Below, piece by piece: positions 53,701 to 64,000 of a DNA stretch of 64,000 bases. The number at the start of each line of letters is the position of its first letter. Position 1 is the first letter of the stretch. Under the pieces are notes generated by a model. The model worked only from the letters and a program-made list of their open reading frames with translations, was not told where the DNA came from and made no database searches. The stretch lies in the NCBI GenBank assembly GCA_039583875.1, contig CM077158.1:122633900-122697899 (forward strand), written 5' to 3'. This DNA is from Platanthera guangdongensis. Its lineage: Eukaryota > Streptophyta > Magnoliopsida > Asparagales > Orchidaceae. A program made the position numbers and the translations under genes.

Positions 53701-55668
53701 TGTAACACCCCCATCCGTCGCATGGCATATAACAGAAGGTCCAGCTGGAACCCGACGCCATATACCACAGACAGTCGGAAGGGTTACTAAATGAATAAAT
53801 CAAACCAACCAATTAATACTACACGTCCTAAACACAGAGCATTCTAGCGGAAGATTTTAAAGTTGAAGAACCCAAACTTAAATCCATCAAATATGAATGT
53901 CCACATTTACAACTACAAGAACGAACCCCAAATACACTGAAACAGGTACATGGCCTTATGGCCTTACAAATGTTCATAAATATAACATGTCTTACATACA
54001 TCAGCTCGCAGGCCAGCCACACATGAGAAATGTAAAAACAACTATTCTACGGCCTTCTAGGGCCAGCACAGCAACATGGGCTCCAGCCCGCTATTTGGCG
54101 CTCGGCTCCGCAGCACCTGCAAGCACATACCACCGCACGGTGGCAAATAAAGCAACGGTCAGCTAAAAGCCGACCAAATTATAACGACCCCGCCCCTTAC
54201 TCGGGACGGCGGTGCTCTTTCCCTGCAAAACATTAGCCCAACAATATATATATCGCAGTTATAATTCGCCACAGGTGTAGGCTCGCACGGCCAAACACCC
54301 CGTGCACTCAGGGCACATTCATGGTGAACCCTGACAAATCAGTGCATTCACCACCATCCCTAGGATGGCAACAACATGTGAGCATTTAGCCTTTCTGACC
54401 ACCGTCTAAGGCTCCGACTATGCCAACGGCCAGTCCCCGTCTTCGGGTCTCTCGCACCGAACCACATAGCCTAGGTCCAATTCCACTTGCCCGTTGCTCA
54501 CGCCGCATGTCCAATTTAAGGAACTTTGCGCGGGCCAAGCTTCTCTCGGATCCCAAATTTCCCAAAACAATCTCATAACTCAGTTATGATCAAGGCCGGT
54601 TCCCAGACCGCCAAGTTAGCAGAACACGTTTCCGCTCAGTTTTCCGGGTGCGCCTTGAAGCTAACCTTCAAGGATCCCTGCTGCAATCTACCGCGTAGAA
54701 ACCCGAAAAATCCAAAGCACGGAGTCTTCTCCGGCAAAACCATATCAAATGCAACATCACCGATCCAGACAAAACACGTCCGGGTAGGCTTCACACACAA
54801 TGCCTATGCCCGTACTTACGATTCCGGGCTCTACATGCAACACAAGGGGGACTATTCCCGTCAACCCTAAGGAACACCACGCACTCACCGCATACTCGCG
54901 GGAGCGGGATTCCTTATGCAGAAAGAAAGAGATTCAAGTGCTCGAGTTGAGAATCGTTACCCTTGTAGTCCGTTTTGGCGCCATGGAAAAACTACGCGAT
55001 TAGAACTCTTCGCAATGACCTTCCCTCCACGGATCCGCTCTCCGATTTCGAAACGGTGCTCCAATGCTCCGCCGGCGGCCGGAAACCTCCTTCTTCTTCC
55101 TCTCCTCTCTCACTTTGGAAGGGGAGAACTTGGAGAGAAAATGAGGGAATAACTCCCTATTCCCGGCCTTAACAGAGCAGGATTTAATCTGGGCCATTGG
55201 ATCCTAATTAAAGAAAATGAACGGCTCGGATCTGCACAAAATTCCCCAGACCTGGGCCGCACACGGCTTGGCACACGGCCGTGTCCAAGGCCGTGTGCCT
55301 CGATCCAGGCACGATCGTCGAACTGAGAAATGCACACGGGCCAAGACACGCCCGTGTCTGACCTGACACGCCCGTGTCGGGATCCTCGACACGCCCGTGT
55401 TCGTGGGCGTGTCACGCATAACCGCCACGGCAACGGACACGACCCATCAGGACACAGGTAGGGACACGGGTTGGCACACGCCCGTGTCGGATGACACGCC
55501 CGTGTCATCCGGCCGTGTTCCTGGCCGTGTCCTTCTCGGGTTGGAAACGGCCAAAAATCACCAGCCAGACACGGCCTTGGACACGCCCGTGTCCTAGGCC
55601 GTGTACCCTACAGGCACCAAAAACTCTTTTTCCGCGACCGACTCGCACACAAAATTCGGGGCGTTACA
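53701..55668 (-). repeat. Element D left LTR (3' LTR)
   Basis: A 1,968-bp LTR; U3 starts at 55668. The U3 palindrome array is at 55259-55607. The rest carries no supported gene; apparent frames such as 54526-54870 and 54800-55152 are repeated in the other LTR and match no family I know. Confidence 0.95.
55259..55607 (-). repeat. U3 palindrome array of element D
   Basis: About a dozen cores of the ACACG-N2-CGTGT type (ACACGCCCGTGT, ACACGGCCGTGT) occur within 350 bases, several nested in longer inverted repeats such as GGCCTTGGACACG with CGTGTCCTAGGCC at the array end. The core is the same as in element A, but the spacing is tighter and TCGTCGA spacers are nearly absent. The second copy is at about 61884-62233. 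Confidence 0.92.
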
Positions 55669-55705
55669 AATCTCCCCCACTTAAGGAATTTCGTCCCGAA
55701 ATTAA
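55669..55705 (-). promoter_or_regulatory. Element D polypurine tract and hairpin
   Basis: The minus strand reads AAGTGGGGGAGATT up to the LTR start. Just upstream is AATTTCG-GGA-CGAAATT, as in element A. Confidence 0.88.
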
Positions 55706-55722
55706 GCAAAGGTACACGAAAG

Positions 55723-57504
55723 CTAAATGATACCTGAGTGGAATAACTCGGGGTATTCCTCCAACATAGCTTGCTCTCGCTCCCAAGAAAGCTCCTAACG
55801 TCCGCAATTATCCCAACGGACTTTAACCATTCTGACCTCCTTGTTGCGGAGTCGTTTGACCGCAACGTCTTCAATTCGTACTGGTCTGACCCTTGTTGTT
55901 AACTCATAATCAACCGGTACCTGATTGTCTGCAACGATCTGTGAAGGCTCTTGCACTGCCTTACGCAACACCGATACGTGGACTACGTCATGCAGCCCAC
56001 TCAACTCCGTCGACAGCTTCAACCTATACGCCGCCTCGCCAACACGCTCCAGGATTTCAAATGGTCCAAGGTATCTCGGACTCAGCTTCTTCAAGCGTCG
56101 AACCCGCGATACACCCTTGAACGACTTGATTTTTAAATATACCATGTCGCCAACGTTGAACTCCACATTTTTATGTTTGGCATTGTAGTACTTTGACTGT
56201 GTATCCTGAGCTATCTTCAGCCTTTCCTGGATTGTCCGTATCATTGAAGTGGCATCTTCCACCGCTTGACGTTTATACAACTTTGATTCGCCTGCCTCCA
56301 ACCAAGACAACGACGTACGACACTTCCTCCCGTACAAAGCTTCGAAAGGCGCCATTCCAATGCTTGCCTGAAAGCTATTGTTGTACGCAAACTCCACCAT
56401 GTACAGGTGATCCTCCCAATGCTTCCCGAAATCTAGGACGCACATGCGAAGCATGTCCTCCATAGTTCTGTTGACTCTCTCGGTTTGGCCACCTGTCTGT
56501 GGGTGAAAGGCTGTGCTGAACTTTAGCTTAGTACCCAACAGACCATGCACCAACCTCCAGTCATTTGACGTGAAGCGTCCATCACGATCACTAACAATAC
56601 TGCGAGGCACACCATGCAGTCGTACAATATTATCCACGTAGAGTTTGGCTAACCTTTCTACTGGATCTTCCTTTCTCATTGGGATAAAGTGCGACACCTT
56701 TGTCAATCTATCTACGACCACCCAAATGGCATCATTTCCTTTCTGCGACTTCGGCAAACCGTGCACAAAATCCATAGATATATCGTCAAACTTCCATTCT
56801 GGGATAGGAAGTGATTTCAAGAAACCTCCGGGCTTCTGACATTCCGCCTTCACCAATGCACAAGTACGACACTTGGCCACATAAAGCGCCACATCCTTCT
56901 TCAAACCCGGCCACCAGAATAATTTCTTCATGTCTCTATACATCTTCGTGCTTTCCGGGTGGATTGAGTATTTGGTATGATGAGCCTCATACATCAACTC
57001 CTCCCGACTATTATCCGCACTAGGAACGCATAGACGACCGTCCTTCCTTAGCAACCCATCTTCAACCACAAACTGGGAATTTGACCCATCCGAAGATCCA
57101 TCTAGGATTTGCTTCATGCTGCTATCCTGAACCAAAGCCCGTCGAACTCTATCCGCTAGGTCACACTGCACCTCTGTCCAAAACAGTTTCGCCTCGGCAC
57201 TAGACTGCTTGTCAACACAAGTTATCTCCAATGCCTCCAACTCTTGGACCAATCTCTCATCATGCACTGATAACCAGTTGGCTCGTGTGGGAATCTTACG
57301 ACTCAACTCATCCGCCACTACATTTCCCTTCCCAGGCACATAGTGTATCTTGAAGGTGTAGTCCCCTAAGAACTCCATCCACCTCCTCTGCCTCATGTTC
57401 AGATCCTTTTGATCCAATAGGTACTTCAAACTCTTATGATCGGTGTAAATATCTACCTTCACACCGTACAGATAGTGCCTCCAAAGCTTTAGAGAAAAAA
57501 TCAC
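55723..57504 (-). pseudogene. Element D RNase H end and integrase with chromodomain-like tail
   Basis: About 570 residues are open to a TAG at 55793-55795; the reading resumes in phase to a final stop at 55723 (WEREQAMLEEYPELF). In order: RNase H ([23 protein letters not shown]), the H2C2 region (ending [11 protein letters not shown]), catalytic D ([15 protein letters not shown]), D ([12 protein letters not shown]) and E ([17 protein letters not shown]), the DNA-binding region ([20 protein letters not shown]) and the tail [10 protein letters not shown]. All three catalytic positions are present. Only the late stop and the upstream frameshift are damaging. Confidence 0.93.
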
Positions 57505-57550
57505 GGCCTCTAACTCTAAGTCGTGGACCGGATAATTCCTCTCGTGAACC

Positions 57551-58627
57551 TTAAGCTATCACTCTCCCATGCTGTAGCAGAACACAGCCCAAACCACTGC
57601 CTGAAGCATCACTATCAATCTCGAACCCTTCGGTACCACTTGGCGAACATAAAATAGGCGCCGTGGTCAACCGCCTCTTCAATTCTTCAAAAGCCTGTTC
57701 GCACTTCGGAGACCACACAAACTTCTGATCCTTTCTTGTCAACGTCGTTAGTGGTAGTGCTATCCGCGAGAAGTTCTCTACGAAGCGCCTGTAGTAGCCA
57801 GTAAGTCCCAGAAAACTCCGGACCTCTGCCACCGTAGTCAAAGTAGGCCACTCCCGTATCGCCACTATCTTCGCCGGATCCACAGCTATTCCTTCTCCAC
57901 TGACAACATGACCAAGGAACGCTATCGAGGATAACCAGAATTCACACTTGGAGAACTTTTCATATAACTGACTTTTCCTCAATGTTTCTAACACCATGTG
58001 TAAATGCTTGTAGTGATCCTCCTCGCACCGCGAATATACCAGGATATCATCAATAAATACTATCACGAACTGATCCAAGTATTCTCTGAACGTCCTATTC
58101 ATCAGATCCATAAACACGGATGGAGCATTCGTCAACCCAAACGGCATAACCGTGAACTCGTAATGCCCAAACCGCGTACTGAATGCTGTCTTTGGAATGT
58201 CGCTCTCCCTTATCCTCAACTGATAGTAACCAGACTTCAAATCTAACTTCGAATATACAGTTGACCCAACCAACTGATCAAATAGATCGTCAATCCTCGG
58301 GATTGGATATTTGTTCTTCTCCGTAAGTTTGTTCAATTCCCGATAATCGATATAAATCTGCAAGCTCCCATCTTTCTTCTTAACAAAGAGAACTGGTCCG
58401 CTCCAAGGCGACGAACTTGGACGCACATACCCTTGCTCTAGCAACTCCTGCAGTTGCACCTTCAACTCTGCCTTTTCTCTTGGGGCTATCCGATAGGGGG
58501 AGCATGACACCGGTTTGGCACCCGGTACCAGCTCTTTAGTAAAGTCTATCTCCCACTGAGGAGGGGCTCCTGGGAGATCATCTGGAAACACATCAGGATA
58601 TTCGGACACAACTGGGATGTTGCCCAA
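57551..58627 (-). pseudogene. Element D reverse transcriptase
   Basis: About 358 residues, open throughout: [54 protein letters not shown], the intact catalytic box FIDDILVYS and [10 protein letters not shown]. It ends at HGRVIA, where a deletion of under 20 bases shifts the frame before the RNase H sequence ([12 protein letters not shown]). The enzyme core itself looks functional. Confidence 0.93.
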
Positions 58628-59151
58628 ACTAGGTTTAGGCGTTGAAGTCTACACTAGAGTGACATACAGTTCTGCCCCAGACCGAACTGCCGGGAACACC
58701 TGAAGGGCTGACATCAAAATCTTACCCGACCCCTTCATGCCCGTGAAAGTCACCTCATGACTAGCTCTCAACTGACCCACTAGCAACTTCGATCAACGTA
58801 TGTCTGCTGCTCCGAGAGCCTGACCATACTAAAGATCACGTTGAACTCTCCTAGCGGTAGAAACAACGCCTGCAAATCAAACTTTTGACTCACAATCCAT
58901 ACCTAAATGCAACAGATTCTATCTGCGCGCATCGAGCACTACTAGTCAACAACACATCCATTAAGACTTTTGCCATCGGAAGATATATTCCGACACGTAA
59001 TACAATTCCTTTGGGCAAACGGAGACACAAAGCCCCCTTTAACGAACGGTGCTCGCGCCGGATAAACGAAATTCAGAACAACGCTTAGCACAAGCGGTTC
59101 TAGGTTAACATGCACAAAGACTACAAGTGTCTAAAGCTAAACGCTAGAATT
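58628..59151 (-). pseudogene. Element D protease remnant
   Basis: No clean open frame. On the minus strand a decayed protease core is visible near 58800-58860 (PLGEFNVIFSMVRL in place of the family PLxEFDVILGMDWL). I do not see the DTG motif. The protease is therefore lost. Confidence 0.6.
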
Positions 59152-60102
59152 TTAAACCTTACCTGTCACCGCGTCTGCTTGCTTTCTGTCCTCTTGCTGA
59201 CCAAGCTTGTACTCTTCAGACTTCCTTTCGGACTTTGCACGTCCACTCCAACACTCACGTGCAAAATGTCCCACTTTTTTGCAGATATAGCAAGCTCTTG
59301 GGACTCGACTTGTAGTTGCTCCCGACGCACCAGAAGAAGGGGCTGAGTTCGAAGTCTTCAGCTTCTTATTCCAACTGCGGACATCGGACTTTGAACTTGG
59401 CCCTTTGAACTGTGGTTTCTTAGTACCAGAGTCCTCACCTGCTCCTGACATAGCTTCCTTAATCTTCTGAGCACCATCCCAACATTCTCGGGCAAAGTGT
59501 CCTTTCTTTCCACAAGTATGACAGTTGTAAGCAACCTTGCTAGTCGATGATCTAACCTTCTTCTTCAGCATTTTGCAAGATGCACCCCTCATAGGAATTG
59601 CAGAGTTCGATACCCTACTCACTGGTATCTGGTGAATTTTTCCCATTTCCACTTCCAAAGATCTGGCCGACTCTACCAAGGCTCGGAATCCCATTAGTTT
59701 TGGTCCTAGAAGTGGAATTCGCAGTTCGTCACGTAGACCACTATAGAATCTATCGACTATAGACCTCTCGTTCTCCAACTCAAAGCATGGGTAGCGGCTT
59801 ATCAAAAGGAATGCCTGCAAATACTCATCAACTGAGTGCGTACCCTGCACCAAGCACATATTCAACGGCTGACCTGATGGCCTCCTAAATGTCATTTGAT
59901 TCAACACACCACCCGACATTGAAGTCATCTCGGGGACAAGAGGTTGCACATTGCTTCCTTGCTGTGCACTAGTCATAGCGAGCACCACTTCAACGATCCT
60001 TCTTATGGTTTCTAACGAAAGAGGGGTATCAAGCGCTCCACTGGGTGCACTATAATCCTCAGAAACCAGATGTTCTGTCGGCTCTACGCCACTCCCGGTC
60101 AC
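59152..60102 (-). pseudogene. Element D gag, shortened, with two zinc knuckles
   Basis: A 316-residue open frame. The N-terminus (MTGSGVEPTEHL...) and the stretch MTFRRPSGQ lead abruptly to VQGTHSVDEYLQAFLLISRYP, so most of the capsid domain expected between them is missing. The C-terminal half has two CCHC knuckles, CHTCGKKGHFAREC and CYICKKVGHFAREC, in a Lys/Ser-rich context. The deletion is in phase, leaving an open but probably non-functional gag. Confidence 0.85.
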
Positions 60103-60306
60103 CTATAGTCATACAAAACACCAATAAGTGACCAAACAAAATTGCAAAAAGCAATTATAGGAACGCGCAGGTTCCTCAACCACGAGTATTTTTCATTCCT
60201 AAGTGGACATTCATGGGTTCTTTTTAATGTTATAACGATGACGCACACATGTGCTCACCACCCCTTAAAGAATTCGCCCACGAATTCATTTAAGCTTGAT
60301 CGTAAC

Positions 60307-60325
60307 CAGAAGTCTGATACCAAAT
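60307..60325 (-). promoter_or_regulatory. Element D primer binding site
   Basis: The minus strand reads TGGTATCAGACTTCTGG three bases after the 5' LTR end; the first ten bases match the initiator tRNA-Met site. Confidence 0.85.
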
Positions 60326-62294
60326 TGTAACACCCCCATCCGTCGCATGGCATATAACAGAAGGTCCAGCTGGAACCCGACGCCATATACCACAGACAGT
60401 CGGAAGGGTTACTAAATGAATAAATCAAACCAACCAATTAATACTACACGTCCTAAACACAGAGCATTCTAGCGGAAGATTTTAAAGTTGAAGAACCCAT
60501 ACTTAAATCCATCAAATATGAATGTCCACATTTACAACTACAAGAACGAACCCCAAATACACTGAAACAGGTACATGGCCTTATGGCCTTACAAATGTTC
60601 ATAAATATAACATGTCTTACATACATCGGCTCGCAGGCCGGCCACACATGAGAAATGTAAAAACAACTATTCTACGGCCTTCTAGGGCCAGCACAGCAAC
60701 ATGGGCTCCAGCCCGCTATTTGGCGCTCGGCTCCGCAGCACCTGCAAGCACATACCACCGCACGGTGGCAAATAAAGCAACGGTCAGCTAAAAGCCGACC
60801 AAATTATAACGACCCCGCCCCTTACTCGGGACGGCGGTGCTCTTTCCCTGCAAAACATTAGCCCAACAATATATATATTGCAGTTATAATTCGCCACAGG
60901 TGTAGGCTCGCACGGCCAAACACCCCGTGCACTCAGGGCACATTCATGGTGAACCCTGACAAATCAGTGCATTCACCACCATCCCTAGGATGGCAACAAC
61001 ATGTGAGCATTTAGCCTTTCTGACCACCGTCTAAGGCTCCGACTATGCCAACGGCCAGTCCCCGTCTTCGGGTCTCTCGCACCGAACCACATAGCCTAGG
61101 TCCAATTCCACTTGCCCGTTGCTCACGCCGCATGTCCAATTTAAGGAACTTTGCGCGGGCCAAGCTTCTCTCGGATCCCAAATTTCCCAAAACAATCTCA
61201 TAACCCAGTTATGATCAAGGCCGGTTCCCAGACCGCCAAGTTAGCAGAACACGTTTCCGCTCAGTTTTCCGGGTGCGCCTTGAAGCTAACCTTCAAGGAT
61301 CCCTGCTGCAATCTACCGCGTAGAAACCCGAAAAATCCAAAGCACGGAGTCTTCTCCGGCAAAACCATATCAAATGCAACATCACCGATCCAGACAAAAC
61401 ACGTCCGGGTAGGCTTCACACACAATGCCTATGCCCGTACTTACGATTCCGGGCTCTACATGCAACACAAGGGGGACTATTCCCGTCAACCCCAAGGAAC
61501 ACCACGCACTCACCGCATACTCGCGGGAGCGGGATTCCTTATGCAGAAAGAAAGAGATTCAAGTGCTCGAGTTGAGAATCGTTACCCTTGTAGTCCGTTT
61601 TGGCGCCATGGAAAAACTACGCGGTTAGAACTCTTCGCAATGACCTTCCCTCCACGGATCCGCTCTCCGATTTCGAAACGGTGCTCCAATGCTCCGCCGG
61701 CGGCCGGAAACCTCCTTCTTCTTCCTCTCCTCTCTCACTTTGGAAGGGGAGAACTTTGGAGTGAAAATGAGGGAATAACTCCCTATTCCCGGCCTTAACA
61801 TAGCAGGATTTAATCTGGGCCATTGGATCCTAATTAAAGAAAATGAACGGCTCGGATCTGCACAAAATTCCCCAGACCTGGGCCGCACACGGCTTGGCAC
61901 ACGGCCGTGTCCAAGGCCGTGTGCCTCGATCCAGGCACGATCGTCGAACTGAGAAATGCACACGGGCCAAGACACGCCCGTGTCTGACCTGACACGCCCG
62001 TGTCGGGATCCTCGACACGCCCGTGTTCGTAGGCGTGTCACGCATAACCGCCACGGCAACGGACACGACCCATCAGGACACGGGTAGGGACACGGGTTGG
62101 CACACGCCCGTGTCGGATGACACGCCCGTGTCATCCGGCCGTGTTCCTGGTCGTGTCCTTCTCGGGTTGGAAACGACCAAAAATCACAAGCCAGACACGG
62201 CCTTGGACACGCCCGTGTCCTAGGCCGTGTACCCCTACAGGCACCAAAACTCTTTTTCCGCGACCGACTCGCACACAAAATTCGGGGCGTTACA
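60326..62294 (-). repeat. Element D right LTR (5' LTR)
   Basis: A 1,969-bp LTR nearly identical to 53701-55668, with the palindrome array at about 61884-62233 near its U3 edge. No gene is supported. Confidence 0.95.
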
Positions 62295-62984
62295 TATTGG
62301 CCCTTTAGAGGTCACTTGACCCTTAAGTAGGGTACCTAGACTACTTTAGTGCTAGAGTTGACTTTGGTCAACTTAGCCTTTTTGGTTGGCCCCAATGGGT
62401 CCTTGGTGACCCGTTGGCCTCTCACTATGGTTATGAAGGTATGTGTGGGGTCCACTTGGCTAAGGGGACTTCAATTGGCCCTTGTGTAGGCCAGTTTGAC
62501 CCAATGTAGGCTAGGTTGACCCACTTAGGGTTAGAGTTGACTTTGGTCAACTTAGCCTCTTGGATGGACCCCAATGGGTCCTAGGTGACACCCATTGACC
62601 TCACTCTAGGGTTAGGTGGGCTTGGGTGGGGTCCACTTAGCTTGGGGATGGTCAATTGACCCTAAGTAGGTTGGTTTGACCCATTTAGGGTTAGGGTTGA
62701 CTTGGGTCAACTTAACCCTTTTGACTGCCCTCCATGGGTCCTTATTGATCTAATGGATCTTACCATGGTTTGATGAGAACATGGTGGGGTCTTGAAGTCT
62801 TGGTGAAGCCCCATGGTTATCTTTAAACAAAGGTTCAGGAATTTACTATTTGCAGACCATAGTGGTCTCACCAACATTCTTAGGTTTCCTTGGTCTTCTT
62901 GGGCTTCCTAGGGTTTGTTCATGACCTAGTCATGGACAATAACCACACTTAGGGGTCTAGTTGGAAATGGGATGTTACAATTTC

Positions 62985-64000
62985 TGCATGCCGACTCTTG
63001 GGTTGGGGTAGGTGGTGGAGTTTTGGTGGCCTCTGGAGGGGTGGTTTTATGTGGAGAGCTGTGGCCACCATCTTTTGCCCCGGTTTGGGTTGGTGTGTGT
63101 GGGACCCTAAAGCTGCCACTGTTTGACCCCTTAGCCCTTTTTGGGTCTGATTTTGGTTATGTATTCAGATCCATGTTTTGACCAATGCCACTTGCTCACG
63201 TGTTAGGACTGTTAGTCCCTTTCCTGATTATGCTTTCCTTTCTTTTGGCATATGAATATGTCTTGATGCTATTGCAAGCTCTCTCTTGGTAAGGCATTTT
63301 GGTTTTATTGCTCGCACTTGGTGTGCTCTGCGGTGTTTTTGACAGCATTCTTTTCTTACTATCATCCCCTTTTCTTTTGCTTATTGCAGTTTGTTGCCGG
63401 GTTGGTAAACCCTTCTTCTTATTTTTGCTAATTAATTTATTGCTCTATTTTACCTCTTGATTGTTTCCTTGCTGAGGTGTTCCTTTCTTGAATGCCTCAG
63501 GTCCAGGTTCTAGCCAGTTCAGCGGCTAGTTCTTTTGGAGGGGCTGTTGGTGGCCTCTAGGGTTGCTGAGATAGCTGATCCCCGTTTTGTTGTGAGGTAG
63601 TTCCTTACTTTTCTGTATAGACATACATACTCGCCAGTGGGTTCGTGTCAGGTTGTTGATGCCCACTGGTGGCTCCTTATGATGCTGGATATGAAATTAA
63701 ACTGCTGATTTTGCCTTTTCGTGGCTGGTTACTTGCTTTTGGGAAGGATTTATGCTAGGTTGCATGTTAGATATTTTAAAACCTAAAAGTAATGCTATAT
63801 GTACTTCATGCATAACATGTTTTCTAAAACAATGACACTATTTTTCCTCAGCGTAAAACACTATCTTTTATACCTATAATATTCACCTTAGAGTCGTGCA
63901 TACCATGAGTCGTCCCCCCGAGGACTCTCGTGCTTATTTAGGGTGTCAATTTAATTGAACCAAAGTATTTTCTGCTGCGTATAGATATAATTTTACCTGT
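62985..64000. other. Continuation of element X, no gene seen
   Basis: This follows directly on 40130 once element C and its TSD are removed. It is T- and G-rich, with runs resembling introns or leaders (polypyrimidine stretches ending in CAG, for example near 63500). No retroelement domain, palindrome array or LTR end is visible up to the window edge. Confidence 0.5.

Larger units (their letters stand above)
53701..62294 (-). mobile_element. Element D: gypsy chromovirus-like retrotransposon, nearly complete
   Basis: An 8,594-bp element with LTRs 53701-55668 and 60326-62294 (TGTAACACCC...GGCGTTACA) and TSD TATTG at 53696-53700 and 62295-62299. Minus-strand order is gag, decayed protease, RT, RNase H, integrase and chromodomain-like tail. 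The LTRs differ at few positions, so this is the youngest gypsy insertion here. RT and integrase catalytic residues look intact, but gag is shortened, protease is decayed, and there is a frameshift before RNase H and a late stop. Confidence 0.95.
40131..62979 (-). mobile_element. Element C: gypsy element with 5.76-kb LTRs and deleted pol
   Basis: LTRs 40131-45887 (5,757 bp) and 48619-62979 (about 5,762 bp once element D and one TSD copy are removed), ends TGTAAGACCC...GATGTTACA, TSD ATTTC at 40126-40130 and 62980-62984. Without D it is about 14.25 kb, of which only 2.7 kb is internal. On the minus strand this holds gag, a protease start joined directly to the end of integrase, and a chromodomain-like tail. 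RT and RNase H are missing, so the element is non-autonomous. Confidence 0.94.
48619..62979 (-). repeat. Element C right LTR (5' LTR), split by element D
   Basis: LTR sequence is 48619-53700 and 62300-62979. It pairs with the left LTR throughout, including the 45-base repeat, the G/C-rich stretch and the W-box region. Element D is inserted inside the W-box repeat of U3, so the promoter of C is physically interrupted in this copy. No gene is supported in the LTR sequence. Confidence 0.94.
37364..64000. mobile_element. Element X: probable LTR of a large retrotransposon, interrupted, incomplete
   Basis: It begins TGTAACGCCCCCGG directly inside Copia2 gag, as a gypsy-type LTR would. Sequence belonging to X is 37364-38139, 39191-40130 and 62985-64000, since the insertions between are bounded by TSDs. 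A TATA-like TATATATAG is at 37758-37766. No coding domain, primer site or LTR end is seen, so the class and strand are not proven; a very long LTR is the best explanation. X contains the 68-bp GTGTCGACAC minisatellite. Confidence 0.5.

Overview
The window is plant nuclear DNA made almost entirely of nested LTR retrotransposons. I find no cellular protein gene and no intact rRNA or tRNA gene. The Ty3/gypsy elements of chromovirus (Tekay/Del-like) type, the Athila-type element with a tRNA-Asp primer site, and the SIRE/Maximus-like Ty1/copia elements indicate a flowering plant, probably a eudicot; the species cannot be told. Five elements are bounded by two LTRs or repeat units plus an exact 5-bp target-site duplication (TSD), so the order of insertion can be read directly.

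Left stack. An unidentified repeat (about 2044-3141, resuming 34239-34450) was hit by gypsy element A (3142-34233, minus strand, TSD CCGCA). The integrase region of A was hit by a non-autonomous Athila-like element B (6708-27815, plus, TSD CTTCT). A zinc-knuckle ORF of B was hit by a 13.3-kb copia element, Copia1 (8501-21773, plus, TSD TACTT). A related copia element, Copia2, starts at 34451 and is cut at 37363 by element X.

Right stack. Element X (TGTAACG..., from 37364 past the window end; LTR-like, coding part not seen) carries three things. The first is a 1,046-bp insertion made of two 513-bp palindromes that each hold two divergent 5S rRNA-derived segments (38140-39185, TSD CTTGT). The second is a 68-bp minisatellite (39398-39966). 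The third is gypsy element C (40131-62979, minus, TSD ATTTC), which has 5.76-kb LTRs and lacks reverse transcriptase. The right (promoter) LTR of C was hit by gypsy element D (53701-62294, minus, TSD TATTG).

Main observation. The LTR families here carry dense arrays of short palindromes in U3: GTGTCGACAC in Copia1 and Copia2; CACGACCACTGGTCGTG in Athila B; nested ACACG-CC-CGTGT palindromes in A and D; paired W-box inverted repeats in C. In Copia1 and in B the array lies just upstream of a TATA-like box, and the same private palindrome recurs inside the element directly upstream of the extra 3' ORF. This suggests a shared design: a palindrome-recognising factor, from the host or encoded by the extra ORF, controlling two promoters or counteracting silencing, by analogy with VANC proteins of VANDAL transposons. 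That functional reading is inference. The arrays, their positions and the nesting are directly visible.
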